From NCBI GenBank assembly GCA_964568855.1, contig CAZMSD010000015.1, positions 1-64,000 on the forward strand: a DNA stretch of 64,000 bases, in the 5' to 3' direction. A program made the translations under genes and the position numbers. Within the stretch, counting starts at the first letter, position 1; the number at the start of each line of letters is the position of its first letter. The notes beneath the pieces are model-generated. The model was given only the letters and a program-made list of their open reading frames with translations. It was not told where the DNA came from and ran no database searches. Below are positions 25,804-35,058 of the stretch, one piece after another. The stretch is from CAZMSD01 sp964568855. GTDB lineage: Bacteria > CAIWAD01.

Positions 25804-28800
25804 CTTGCCACCCCCACCTGGCCGCGTTGTATTACGCGGTTGCCGTCCAGCATCACGAAGGGATAGACTCCCGGCAGCAGCGGGTGCCCGCCTGGGGCGG
25901 CGTCCCACTCGTATCGCCTGTCGCCCGTGGGCAGGCTCCTCGCCAGAACGCGCCGCCCGTTGAGGTCGTAGATCTCCAGCCGGAAGCGCACGCTCGGCGG
26001 AAGATCGCCGAAATCGAATACGCAGCGGTCGTTGAAACCGTCGCCGTTGGGCGTGCACACGTTGGGCGTCACGCCAACGGGCTGGACGAACAGGTCGACG
26101 CAGCCTTCGTGCTCGTTGTCGGCGGGGTCGTCCGCGGGATTGCCCGTGCTCAGCTCGATCCGCCAGCAACTGCAGGCGCCCGCCAGGGGCAGTCCGACGG
26201 TCATGCTGGTGTCGAGTTCCACTCCCGCGGGCAGTTCCAGCCAGTCCCAGTCATGGCGCACTCGCTCCACTCCGTCCAGCTCGCCCGCCAGGGTCAGCGG
26301 TCCTGCATATCCCCAGCCGCCGGCGTCGATGCGCAGAACGAATTCCAGCGTATCTCCGTAATACATCCGCGTGGGCGGCGCATCCAGCAGCGACAGGCCG
26401 GGATCTCCCCCCGCCTGGCGCAACGTGAACACTCCCGTCACCTCGGTCGCCAGTTGCATCGCGGTGGAAGTGTCGGCCGCGCTGAAGCGCCAGTGCAACT
26501 GCCCGCCGAAGCGCAGTGAGTCTCCCAACTGCGGCGCCAGCGAGATCGCGGCCGAGAGATGGCCCTCGTCGAAGGAGGCCTGCGCCAGCGGATCCTGGTG
26601 CTGGGCGTCGGGGCTGACGGTCAGGCTTCCCGAGAAGGCGTCGCCGTCCACTTCCTCCGCCACCCAGTTCAGGAGGTACTCCGCACCCTCGTGCAGCTCG
26701 GTCACGCCGGCGGGAGCCTCCACCAGCCGCGGCGGATCGTCCGCAGGCTCGATCTCGAGCGCCAGTGTGTCCAGGTGGCTGCCGCCCCCCGGATCGTCCA
26801 GGCGGAAACGCAACCCCAGGCCCGGGAAGAGGGCCGAGTTCACGTCCCCGGCCGGCTGCAGCAGCACCGCCAGGGGATCCGTCGCCGTAATCTGGATCAC
26901 GCTGTCCGGGTCCTGGGCGCCGTGTCCGAGCAGCGCTTCGATCTCCGCCTGCCAGCCCTCGGTGTCCGCGCCCGGGTAGAAGGTCCAGTCCCGGAAGTCC
27001 AGCAGGTAGTCCTGGTCTTCGACCATCGGCACGGCGGGCGGCCTGGTGTAGAGCACCAGGCGACCCTCGGCCCGCGCCAGGTAACCCTCCGGCGTGCCCA
27101 GGTCCAGGATCGAGAAGCGCCACCACAGCTCACCGCTGTAGTCCGCCGAATCCCCCACCTGGGGAGTCCAGCTCCAGGTCCAGCTGCCGCCTTCCGGCAC
27201 GTCCACCGTCTGCACGGGCTGCGTGTGCTCCGCGTCCAGGCTGAGCAGGAACTCGCGCTCCGTGGAATCTCCGTCAACTTCGACCCAGTTGAATTCCAGC
27301 TCCAGCAGGGCCCCCTCGCGGGCACCGCCCTCCTCCGGCGGGAACAGCAGCACCACGGGCGGATCGTCCGCCGGCAGGATCGTCACGGTCAGTGTATCAC
27401 GAGTCTCGTTGTGCGAAGAATCGGTGAGCAGCAGCGCCAGGCCCAGCTCGGGATACAGGTCGCTGTTGGCGTGGGACTGGGGCTCCAGATTCAGCTCGAA
27501 GCCCGCCTGCCAGCCGACCTGCAGCACGGAATCGGGCAGCTGTCCCTCCGTGCCGACGACTCCTTCGACCGCCAGCAGGACCTGGTCCAGCGGGCCGTCC
27601 GGGTCCTCGATCAGCGGCCCCAGGTCCACCACCTGGGCCTGGTCCTCGTTCAGGGAAGGAAGCCCGCCCGTGAAGTAGGGCGGGTAGGGGCATTCCAGCA
27701 GCCCGGTCAGATCAACGTGAACAGTGTCGCCGAAATCCGCCGGCGCGTTGCCGGCGAGTCGCAGTATGGCCGATTGCAGCCAGGGCCAGGGCTCCTCCAT
27801 CGGGGGGCAGAAGTACAGCGGCAGGGCCGCGCTGTCTCCCGGCTGGATGTTCAGCGTATCGACGGTGACACAGAAGCTCTCGGGCGCGCTGGTGCTGTCG
27901 TCCCCGGATGGCAGGACCTCCGGCAGGCCCACCCGCAGCCAGGCATCGCCCTCGTTCGAAATCCACAGGGTATCCCCGGGACAGCCGTCCTCGCAGTCCT
28001 CGTGCCCGCCGCAACTCGTTCCCAGGAAGAGCGAGTCCCCGGAGGCGGTCATTTCGGAGAAGCCCGCCTGGGCGCACAGCGCCACCGCCTCGTTGTAGTG
28101 CTGTTGACAGCCCGGCACGTTCCAGGCCACGCTGAACTGGCCCGAACCGTAGCACGAATCATCGACCGCCTCGGCGTGATACGTCACCTCCACCAGCAGG
28201 CTGTCGCCCGGAAACAGCGTCGTTACTCCGGGATTCGACCAGGAGAAGGGAAAACCTGGATCCACCGGCGGATCCGAGAGGGTCAGCTCGATTTCGGCGG
28301 CCACCGACCGATTGTGGAATTCGACCGTCCGGACAGGTTCCTCGCCCACCGGCACCTGCAGGTAATACAAGGTGTCGGGAACGGTCAACTGGTGCACTCC
28401 GACCACCTCGTCCAGATACAGGTTCAACCGGCCGTCCTGGTAAAGCACCGCCATGTCGTGATCACCGTCGGCGTTGGCGTCGAAAACGCGCAGGCGGCTG
28501 GGCGGAGCGGGAATCGCCCCGTCGGACAGGAGATCGACGCCCTCGGGGCTGCGCGGATCCTCGTGCAGGCGGATGCCCGAATGCCCGGCGAAGAGCACGC
28601 CGCCGCCCGCGATGGATTCCACGTCGTGCAGCGGCTCGGGGTAGGTCCAGGTGGAAACGTCGACCCGGTCCTCCACCGGATCGATGTTGCTGAAGACGAC
28701 CACCCGGCCGTCCTCGCGCCAGGCGATAACGTCCGGCATGTACTGGGGATCGAAGTCGTTCCAGCGCTCCAGGTGTTGCAGTCCTTCGGCCACGGCGGTT

Positions 28801-29888
28801 TCCGCCGTCCATACGATATGCATCTGCTCGCCGTCCCAGCCGGCCATCTTCAACGGCTCGGGCGACGATTCGAGCAGCAGCAGGTAGTCCGTGTCGCCTT
28901 CCGCCGGGTACTGCTGGCCGTGCAGCATCAGCATGTCCAGCGGGTCGCCCAGGCCGCTGAGCAGTACCTCGGCCGAGTCGGGCAGCAATCCCGAGCAGTC
29001 GCCGGCGTTGGGATAGAGAATCAGCTCTCCTCCGCGGTTGGCCACCAGCAGGTCCTGGCACAGGTGATCCGGCCGGGCGCGATAGGCCAGCGCCAGCTTG
29101 GGCGATTCGGTGAAGATCTCCTCCTCGAGGACCATCTGCTCGAACTGGGGAACGTCGTCCGGGCCCGTGCGCAGGAACAGTGTGATCTGCTCCTCCTGGC
29201 CGCCCGTGTTGAGCACGAAACCTTGGCCCTGGTGCCCGCTGAGCGAGATTGTCGACATGCGCCGGTCCACCGACCAGTTGGACAGCAGCTCCCCTCCCAG
29301 GCCCTGGGCCTGGGGCGTGCCGGCGCAGTCCACCAGGCCCAGCATCACGATCCGGTCGCGGGCCACCAGCGTCAGGTCCACCATCCCGTCGCGGTCGAGC
29401 TCCATCGGCAGCAGGTCCACCATCTCGCTGGCCTCGCCCTGCAGCTGGAGGGAGTAGGGCTGGCTTTCGCCGATCCACTCGCAGTCGGAACAGACGAAGG
29501 GCCACTCGGTGTGATACATCTCCAGGGTTACGGTGTCGGCGACGCTCGAGTCCGCCTTCAGCTCGATGCGCACGCGCGAGGCCGTGATCCAGGGATAATT
29601 GTCCACCAGCGGGATCAGGAAAACGGTTTCGTAGGGTGGCTGGCCCACGGGGGAGGGGTTCCAGTAGAGAAACCCGCGCTGCTCGTCGCGGATCTCGATC
29701 AACTGCCCGAGCTGCACGAACTCGTCGACGGACATGGGCGGCGAAAGCTGCAGCTGGATGTTGTCCAGCGGGCCCAGCGGGTCGCCCGGCGCGGGGGTCA
29801 CCTGCGAGATCCGCGCCTGCGCGACCTGCAGCACGCAGCAGAGCGAAAGCGCAGGCACGAAGCGGAAAAACCTGGAACGATCAACCAT
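25800..29888 (-). CDS. Giant surface protein with type-B (CHU_C, gliding-associated) C-terminal domain
   Basis: A 1362-residue exported protein: signal peptide (FVPALSLCCVLQVAQA) and a N-terminal region with VCBS/FG-GAP-like segments (DANADGDHDMAVL and similar). Then come several Ig/cadherin-like repeats, including two related blocks each containing ...PADDPP... linkers (about 870-1160). The final about 85 residues start NVCTPNGDGFNDRCVFDF and contain LEIYDLNGRRV and a GVYPF strand, the hallmark of the gliding motility-associated / T9SS type-B sorting domain. The start at 29888 overlaps the TPR lipoprotein stop; its stop overlaps the PorP/SprF-like start. It is likely a surface adhesin or filament exported with help of the downstream barrel and motor genes (inference from SprB-SprF pairing). 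Confidence 0.85.
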   Translation of the reverse strand: MVDRSRFFRFVPALSLCCVLQVAQARISQVTPAPGDPLGPLDNIQLQLSPPMSVDEFVQLGQLIEIRDEQRGFLYWNPSPVGQPPYETVFLIPLVDNYPWITASRVRIELKADSSVADTVTLEMYHTEWPFVCSDCEWIGESQPYSLQLQGEASEMVDLLPMELDRDGMVDLTLVARDRIVMLGLVDCAGTPQAQGLGGELLSNWSVDRRMSTISLSGHQGQGFVLNTGGQEEQITLFLRTGPDDVPQFEQMVLEEEIFTESPKLALAYRARPDHLCQDLLVANRGGELILYPNAGDCSGLLPDSAEVLLSGLGDPLDMLMLHGQQYPAEGDTDYLLLLESSPEPLKMAGWDGEQMHIVWTAETAVAEGLQHLERWNDFDPQYMPDVIAWREDGRVVVFSNIDPVEDRVDVSTWTYPEPLHDVESIAGGGVLFAGHSGIRLHEDPRSPEGVDLLSDGAIPAPPSRLRVFDANADGDHDMAVLYQDGRLNLYLDEVVGVHQLTVPDTLYYLQVPVGEEPVRTVEFHNRSVAAEIELTLSDPPVDPGFPFSWSNPGVTTLFPGDSLLVEVTYHAEAVDDSCYGSGQFSVAWNVPGCQQHYNEAVALCAQAGFSEMTASGDSLFLGTSCGGHEDCEDGCPGDTLWISNEGDAWLRVGLPEVLPSGDDSTSAPESFCVTVDTLNIQPGDSAALPLYFCPPMEEPWPWLQSAILRLAGNAPADFGDTVHVDLTGLLECPYPPYFTGGLPSLNEDQAQVVDLGPLIEDPDGPLDQVLLAVEGVVGTEGQLPDSVLQVGWQAGFELNLEPQSHANSDLYPELGLALLLTDSSHNETRDTLTVTILPADDPPVVLLFPPEEGGAREGALLELEFNWVEVDGDSTEREFLLSLDAEHTQPVQTVDVPEGGSWTWSWTPQVGDSADYSGELWWRFSILDLGTPEGYLARAEGRLVLYTRPPAVPMVEDQDYLLDFRDWTFYPGADTEGWQAEIEALLGHGAQDPDSVIQITATDPLAVLLQPAGDVNSALFPGLGLRFRLDDPGGGSHLDTLALEIEPADDPPRLVEAPAGVTELHEGAEYLLNWVAEEVDGDAFSGSLTVSPDAQHQDPLAQASFDEGHLSAAISLAPQLGDSLRFGGQLHWRFSAADTSTAMQLATEVTGVFTLRQAGGDPGLSLLDAPPTRMYYGDTLEFVLRIDAGGWGYAGPLTLAGELDGVERVRHDWDWLELPAGVELDTSMTVGLPLAGACSCWRIELSTGNPADDPADNEHEGCVDLFVQPVGVTPNVCTPNGDGFNDRCVFDFGDLPPSVRFRLEIYDLNGRRVLARSLPTGDRRYEWDAAPGGHPLLPGVYPFVMLDGNRVIQRGQVGVAR

Positions 29889-30786
29889 CGCTTCCACCTG
29901 TATCACCGGAATCTTTGAGCTTGTCGATGAAGCGCAGCCACAGGGCCGTATCGCGGTAACCGCGGGGTCGCAGGTCCTCGAAGGCGCCGCGGGCCTCGGC
30001 GTAACGGCCCGTGCGCGCCAGGGCGACGGCCCGCAGGTAGCGCTCGTCGCGCCCCCGGGGAGGCCGCCGGGTGAACTCGAGCAGCAGCCGGGACCAGGCA
30101 CCGGCCGCACCCAGCGCTTCGAGGTCGCCGGTATCCAGATCGCCGACCGCCGTCCGGTATGCCTCGCAGATGTCGTTCGTCCGATCGGGATGCCTCAGCA
30201 GCAGGCGAACCAGGTCCCGATGATCCGGATCGGCTCCCGGGCGCCTGAGCAGCGCCAGGCAGGCCTCCGCGCCGCCGGCCCTCAGGGCCAGGTCCAGGCC
30301 TTCGCGGGGCAGCGAGGCGAAGCGCTCGAAGATGCTGTCGGGCGCCGTTTCCGGCGACCTGCCCGTCTCCTCGGCTGCGGCCGCCAGGGCCCGCACCCAG
30401 CATTCGGCCATCGCGCGGCCGCCTCCCAGAGCGCGGTCCAGCAATCGGTAGATCGAATCCCGTTCCGCCGGCGGGCGGGCGTCCGCCCAGCGGCAGAGAT
30501 CCCGCCGCCAATCCGCCGGCAACCGGCCTTCCAGGGTTTCGGCCGCCGCCCGCAGGTCGCCGTCCTGCCAGCGCAGCCAGGCCAGCTGTCGCAATTCCTC
30601 GCTCGAGGGCCGGCCGCCGGCGGCGCGCAGCGATTCGAGCTGCTGCTCCAGCGCCTCTCTCGCGCGGGTCGTTTCCCCGGCGATCAGCAGGTCGCCCGGC
30701 GAGGGAGTCAGGTCGACGCAGGCGACGGTCCCTGCCAGGACAATCGGAACCAGCGCCCGCATAATGTGGATCCGCCGGACTCTCAT
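29881..30786 (-). CDS. TPR-like lipoprotein
   Basis: About 301 residues. A hydrophobic start with lipobox-like LAGTVAC marks it as a lipoprotein. The mature part is alpha-helical and Arg/Ala/Leu-rich, with degenerate TPR-type repeats (for example RYLRAVALARTGRYAEARGAFEDL). Start is uncertain: ATG at 30786 has GGAAGG directly adjacent (too close), ATG at 30762 has a weaker GGCGGAT at better spacing. It starts 16 bp after selB and overlaps the giant surface-protein gene by 8 bp, so it is the first gene of the overlapping block. SprE/PorW of the T9SS is also a TPR lipoprotein, but I see only architectural likeness. Confidence 0.72.
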   Translation of the reverse strand: MRVRRIHIMRALVPIVLAGTVACVDLTPSPGDLLIAGETTRAREALEQQLESLRAAGGRPSSEELRQLAWLRWQDGDLRAAAETLEGRLPADWRRDLCRWADARPPAERDSIYRLLDRALGGGRAMAECWVRALAAAAEETGRSPETAPDSIFERFASLPREGLDLALRAGGAEACLALLRRPGADPDHRDLVRLLLRHPDRTNDICEAYRTAVGDLDTGDLEALGAAGAWSRLLLEFTRRPPRGRDERYLRAVALARTGRYAEARGAFEDLRPRGYRDTALWLRFIDKLKDSGDTGGSDG

Positions 30787-30802
30787 CCTTCCTACGAAAT
30801 GC

Positions 30803-32719
30803 TCAATCCTTGAATACCCTGAAGTTACCGTTTCGCTCCGTGCTTCCCCGCCCGTCCAGGTATTCAAGAAAAGGTACGGAAAATCGACGCGCCGCCCCGT
30901 CCAGGGCCTTGCCCGCCTCGCTTACGGTGAAGCCATGTTCAGAATTATCGGACAGGCTCTTCAAGGTATTGAGCGCGCGTTTGAAGACGCCGCGGCTGAG
31001 GTGGATTTCGGGCGTGACCTGAACCACGCTGCCTTCGTTGCGGCACAAGGCCAGGAGGCGCTTGACCTCCGCCGTGCTCAGGTCGCGGCGGCTCGCGAGC
31101 TCGGCCGGGCGGGGAGCGCTGTAGGCGGCCTTCTCGAGCTCCGTCACCAGGCGGCGCATCTGTTCGCGCAGTTCCTCGGGTACGCGCACTTCGTGCTCCC
31201 GAAGCGAGACGACTCCACCGTCGCGGGTCAGCGCGCCTGAGCCTTCCAGGGTTCCCAGCAGGTGCTCGAAGAAGGCCTGATCCCCGGAGGGCTGTCCCGT
31301 TCGCGGAAAGAGTTCGCTCCGCAACTGGGCGGAGGGCATCCCCGGCAGCTCGGGCCGCGATTCGTGATACTCCCTCAACTTATCGAGCAGCTTCGCCGAG
31401 ATCCGCTCATGGATCTTCGTCGAGATGTAGACGGTGCGGCTGCCCAGCTCCAAGGCTGCCGCCGATCCCTCGTCCGCCAGCTTGCGGAGGGGTTGTCGCA
31501 GCTCCTCGAAGGTGGCGCCCGTCTTCTCCTGCAGCGCCTCCGCCGTCCACAGCGGGTCCTGCAGGCTGTGGAGGATTCCGTGCATTTGCCGGGCGAGGTC
31601 CTCGTCCGCGATGCGCTGCAGGCGCTCCACCACCTGCCCGGATCCCTGGCGGTGCTTGCGCGGCGTCGGATCGACCACTTCGCCGCCGCCGATGGTGACC
31701 TGGGGCGAATAGCGGCGTATCACGAACCGGTCGCCGGCCAGGGCGGTCACGAGGCTTTCCAGCCGCAGCTGCGCGTAGCAGGATTCGCCTCCCGCGAGTT
31801 CTTCACGGCCCAGCAGCACGGCCCTGGCCATCAGTTCGGAAGTTCCGACGTGTACCCGCAGGCGATCACGGTTGCGCAGGCGGAACGCCCCGGGCAGGAT
31901 CTCCAGCCGGGCGTCGAGCATGTAACTCGGCTTCAGCACCCCGGGGCTCGCCAAGCAGTCGCCGCGCCGGACCTGGCCCAGCCCCACGCCCTGCAGGTTG
32001 ACCGCCGCCCTGTCCCCCTGTTGCACCAGCTCTACCGCGTGCCCGTGGATCTGCAGGTTCCTGATCCGGGTGCGAGTGCCTCCGGGCAGGATTTCCACCT
32101 CGTCGCCGGCGGCGGCGGATCCGGAGATCACCGTGCCGGTCACCACGGTTCCATAGCCCTTGATGTTGAAAGCGCGGTCGACGAATTCGCGGAAGATACC
32201 GCGCCTGTCCGGCGGCGGCAGTTCCTCCAGCCGCGCGCGCAGGATTTCTCCAAGCTCGGGAATCCCCCTGCCGCTCAGCGAATCCACGCAGACAATCGGG
32301 CTGGATTCGAGAAAACTACCCGTGACGAAACTGCTCAACTCTTCGCGCACAAGCTCGAGCCATTCCTCCTCCACCGTGTCGACCTTGGTTATCACGGCCA
32401 TGCCGTGTCGCACGCCCAGGAGGCGCAGGATGTCGAAGTGCTCGCGCGTCTGGGGCATGATCCCGTCGTCGGCGGCCACCACCAGCAGGACGAAGTCCAC
32501 GGTGGCCGCGCCGGTGACCATGTTCTTGATGAAGCGCTCGTGCCCGGGGACGTCGATGACGGTGATGTTCTCGCCAAGGAAGGCGAATCCGAGGTCGATG
32601 GTAATCTGGCGCTGCTGTTCTTCCTTGAGCGTGTCGGTGTCCACGCCTGTGAGAGCCTTTACCAGGGCCGTCTTGCCGTGGTCGATGTGGCCGGCGGTTC
32701 CGATTACGATGTGAGACAT
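30803..32719 (-). CDS. selB: Selenocysteine-specific elongation factor SelB
   Basis: GTPase that delivers Sec-tRNA(Sec) to UGA codons marked by a SECIS element. At 638 residues it is full length: G1 GHIDHGKT (10-17), the ITIDLGFAF switch region replacing the EF-Tu form, G3 DVPGHERF, G4 TKVD, EF-Tu-like domains 2 and 3 (to about 380), then four C-terminal winged-helix modules for SECIS binding (about 390-638). It lies 11 bp after a TerB/J-domain gene, with selA beyond, so Sec synthesis and decoding genes are clustered. No selenoprotein with an obvious in-frame UGA is seen in the window. Confidence 0.95.
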   Translation of the reverse strand: MSHIVIGTAGHIDHGKTALVKALTGVDTDTLKEEQQRQITIDLGFAFLGENITVIDVPGHERFIKNMVTGAATVDFVLLVVAADDGIMPQTREHFDILRLLGVRHGMAVITKVDTVEEEWLELVREELSSFVTGSFLESSPIVCVDSLSGRGIPELGEILRARLEELPPPDRRGIFREFVDRAFNIKGYGTVVTGTVISGSAAAGDEVEILPGGTRTRIRNLQIHGHAVELVQQGDRAAVNLQGVGLGQVRRGDCLASPGVLKPSYMLDARLEILPGAFRLRNRDRLRVHVGTSELMARAVLLGREELAGGESCYAQLRLESLVTALAGDRFVIRRYSPQVTIGGGEVVDPTPRKHRQGSGQVVERLQRIADEDLARQMHGILHSLQDPLWTAEALQEKTGATFEELRQPLRKLADEGSAAALELGSRTVYISTKIHERISAKLLDKLREYHESRPELPGMPSAQLRSELFPRTGQPSGDQAFFEHLLGTLEGSGALTRDGGVVSLREHEVRVPEELREQMRRLVTELEKAAYSAPRPAELASRRDLSTAEVKRLLALCRNEGSVVQVTPEIHLSRGVFKRALNTLKSLSDNSEHGFTVSEAGKALDGAARRFSVPFLEYLDGRGSTERNGNFRVFKD

Positions 32720-32730
32720 TCCGTCCCCGT

Positions 32731-33510
32731 TCAGAGCTTGCGTTCCTTGCGGATCGCGGACCAGGCGTGCTGCAGGTTCTTGAACTTCTCTTCAGCGAAG
32801 GAGCGGTACTCGTCTCCAAGATGCGCGACGCGGTCGGGGTGGAATTTCTTGGCCAGTTCGCGGTAGGCCCTCTTCAGTTCCTCGTCGGCTGCCGAGGGAT
32901 TCATGCCCAGAACCTCGTAGTGACTGCTCGCGGCGGCGGGCCCGCCGGCAGGCCGGCTGCTGCCGAAGACGGCCCGCAGGTCCTCTTCGCTGATCCCCAG
33001 CCTGCGGGCGATTTCCTGGACCGCGCGCGTCTCCTCCGGGTGCAGCTCGCCGTCGGCCATGGCGATGGTGAACAGGAAATGAAGGATTTCAAGCCGGTCG
33101 TGATACCCCATGTGGGCCGTGATCTGAGCGCAGATCTCGGAGACGTCGAACTCGCGCTCCAGGATCTGCCTGAGCATCTTGAGCATGTCCTGAGCGTTGT
33201 CCTGGCCAAATTGCGCCACCAGGAATTCTCGGACCTTGCGGACCTCGGAGGAAAGCACGCGCCGGTCGGCGCGTATCACGTGCGCGCACAGCGCCAGCAG
33301 GGCCACCGCGAAGTTGCCGCCCAGATTCCGCTGGAAGCTTTCCTGGTGGCTGTTTACGTATTCCGCGTTGCGGTAGTAGTTGTAGGGAATCTCCCGCGCT
33401 CGGCCGCGCTGGTCGAAGATGTTGCCGATCATTCCGCCGAAGAGCGCTCCCAGCGGGCCGAACATCGCCCACCCCAGACCGCCGCCGATCAGTTTGCCTG
33501 CCCAGGCCAT
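32731..33510 (-). CDS. TerB and J-domain co-chaperone (DjlA-like)
   Basis: A 259-residue protein. A glycine-rich N-terminal hydrophobic segment (KLIGGGLGWAMFGPLGALFGG) resembles the membrane-associating start of DjlA. A TerB-like helical domain follows (about 60-180, with VIRADRRVLSSEVRKVREF and MADGELHPEETRAVQEIA). The C-terminal J domain (about 195-259) keeps the HPD triad at 224-226 (KKFHPDRV), so it should stimulate a DnaK-type Hsp70. Its place between selA and selB, 9-11 bp from each, is unusual and suggests only co-transcription; a direct link to selenoprotein folding is speculative. Confidence 0.88.
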   Translation of the reverse strand: MAWAGKLIGGGLGWAMFGPLGALFGGMIGNIFDQRGRAREIPYNYYRNAEYVNSHQESFQRNLGGNFAVALLALCAHVIRADRRVLSSEVRKVREFLVAQFGQDNAQDMLKMLRQILEREFDVSEICAQITAHMGYHDRLEILHFLFTIAMADGELHPEETRAVQEIARRLGISEEDLRAVFGSSRPAGGPAAASSHYEVLGMNPSAADEELKRAYRELAKKFHPDRVAHLGDEYRSFAEEKFKNLQHAWSAIRKERKL

Positions 33511-33519
33511 TCCAGCTCC

Positions 33520-34971
33520 TTATCGTTTTGCAGCGTCGCCCAGGACCGCCGTCAGCGCGGCGGCCAGATCGGGCAGCTCGGATTCGTCCACCGTCTTCAG
33601 GTCCACCAGCAGAGCCTCGTCCCTGACCCTGCAAACCACCGCGGGTCGGCCCAGGCGCAACCGGCGGTGCAGCTGCTCGGCGGATCCGCCCGCGGCGCCG
33701 ATGCGCAGCGCGGCGCTGGGCAGGTCCTGCTCCGGCAGCGCCCCTGATCCCGTCCGGGCTACGCTGTCGACCAGCCGGAGATTCTCCTCTTCCAGGCGAT
33801 CCTCCAGCAACTCCGCCAGGCGGCGGGCGCGCTTTCTGACCGCCTCGCGCGGTTCCGTCAACATCCGGAACGCGGGCAGCTCGGCGGGCCGATCGCCCGC
33901 CTCGAGGTAGACCTGGAGCACCGCCTCGAGGGCGGCCAGGGACATCTTGTCGCAGCGCAACGCGCGCATCATGGGATTGCGGGCCAGTCGACGGACGAGT
34001 TCCCGCCGGCCGAGTACGATGCCGGCCTGCGGGCCGCCAAGCAGCTTGTCGCCGCTGAAACTGACCAGGTCGGCCCCCGCCTCGAGCGAGGCCGCGACCA
34101 GCGGCTCGGGTCGCTCGACGCCCGGGAAGTCAACCAGGGCGCCGCTGCCCAGGTCGTCCAGCAGCAGGACGCCGCGCTCGCGGGACAGCTCCGCCAACTC
34201 GGCCAACGGCACCTCGCTGGTGAAGCCGACGATCTTGAAGTTCGAGCTGTGCACCCTCAGCAGCGCCGCCGTCCCGGGCGTCAGGGCTTCCGCGTAGTCC
34301 CGCAGGTGGGTCCGGTTTGTAGTTCCCACCTCGACCAGTCGGCACCCGCTGCGGCGGACCACGTCGGGGATCCTGAAGCCGCCGCCGATCTCCACCTGCT
34401 GCCCGCGTGATACAACGACACCGCGCCGGTTGCAGAGCGTGTTGAGCATCAGGTAGACGGCCGCGGCGTTGTTGTTGCAGACCAGCGCGTCCTCCGCGCC
34501 GGTGAGGACCTTCAGCAGACCGCGGACCCGCTCTTCCCGTCGCCCGCGCCGTCCGGAATCCAGCTCGTATTCCAGGTCGCAATAGCCGGCCAGGACCTCG
34601 TTCAACCTCGTGCGGACCCGCTCCGGCAGCGCGGCCCGACCGAGTCCCGTGTGCAGCACGACGCCGGAGGCATTGATCACGCGCCTCATCCGCCCCGCCG
34701 ACAGCGCCTCGACCCGCGAGCAGACCAGGGCCGCCAGCGCCTCGACGGCGGCCGGCCTGCGCACGCGCCCCGCCAGGATCCTCTCCCGCCGGCCCTCGAT
34801 CACGTCGCGAACGATCCGTACGAGGTAGGACCGCGCGATGCGCTGCTCGAGCCCGCGCAGCCGCGGATGCCCCAGCAGTCGATCGACTCCGGGCAGGGAA
34901 CGCAGCAGTTCCTCCCGGCCCGCGGACTCGTCCCGGTTGACGGACCCGACACTTGTATCACTGTTGCACAT
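33520..34971 (-). CDS. selA: L-seryl-tRNA(Sec) selenium transferase SelA
   Basis: PLP enzyme converting Ser-tRNA(Sec) to Sec-tRNA(Sec) with selenophosphate. The N-terminal SelA domain (LLRSLPGVDRLLGHPRL) and RRVINASGVVLHTGLGRAAL are typical, as are ALVCNNNAAAVYLML and the PLP lysine in FSGDKLLGGPQAG (about residue 307), with the usual C-terminal domain. At 483 residues from the ATG at 34971 it is near the family length; an in-frame ATG at 35034 would add 21 residues, and no strong ribosome site decides between them. selD and selC (tRNA-Sec) are not in the window. Confidence 0.95.
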   Translation of the reverse strand: MCNSDTSVGSVNRDESAGREELLRSLPGVDRLLGHPRLRGLEQRIARSYLVRIVRDVIEGRRERILAGRVRRPAAVEALAALVCSRVEALSAGRMRRVINASGVVLHTGLGRAALPERVRTRLNEVLAGYCDLEYELDSGRRGRREERVRGLLKVLTGAEDALVCNNNAAAVYLMLNTLCNRRGVVVSRGQQVEIGGGFRIPDVVRRSGCRLVEVGTTNRTHLRDYAEALTPGTAALLRVHSSNFKIVGFTSEVPLAELAELSRERGVLLLDDLGSGALVDFPGVERPEPLVAASLEAGADLVSFSGDKLLGGPQAGIVLGRRELVRRLARNPMMRALRCDKMSLAALEAVLQVYLEAGDRPAELPAFRMLTEPREAVRKRARRLAELLEDRLEEENLRLVDSVARTGSGALPEQDLPSAALRIGAAGGSAEQLHRRLRLGRPAVVCRVRDEALLVDLKTVDESELPDLAAALTAVLGDAAKR

Positions 34972-35058
34972 GCTGCGATTGGTTCTGTCTGTTGAACGGC
35001 GGCGATGTAAGTTCTGGGCCCGTTTCCCGAGCACGCGCGCTCAGACGAGCGCGCGCAC

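Noticed and set aside
26559..29918. 1119-codon plus-strand open frame opposite the giant surface protein
   Set aside because: The product is a His/Arg/Gln-rich composition typical of antisense shadows; the minus strand has signal peptide, repeats and CHU_C domain.
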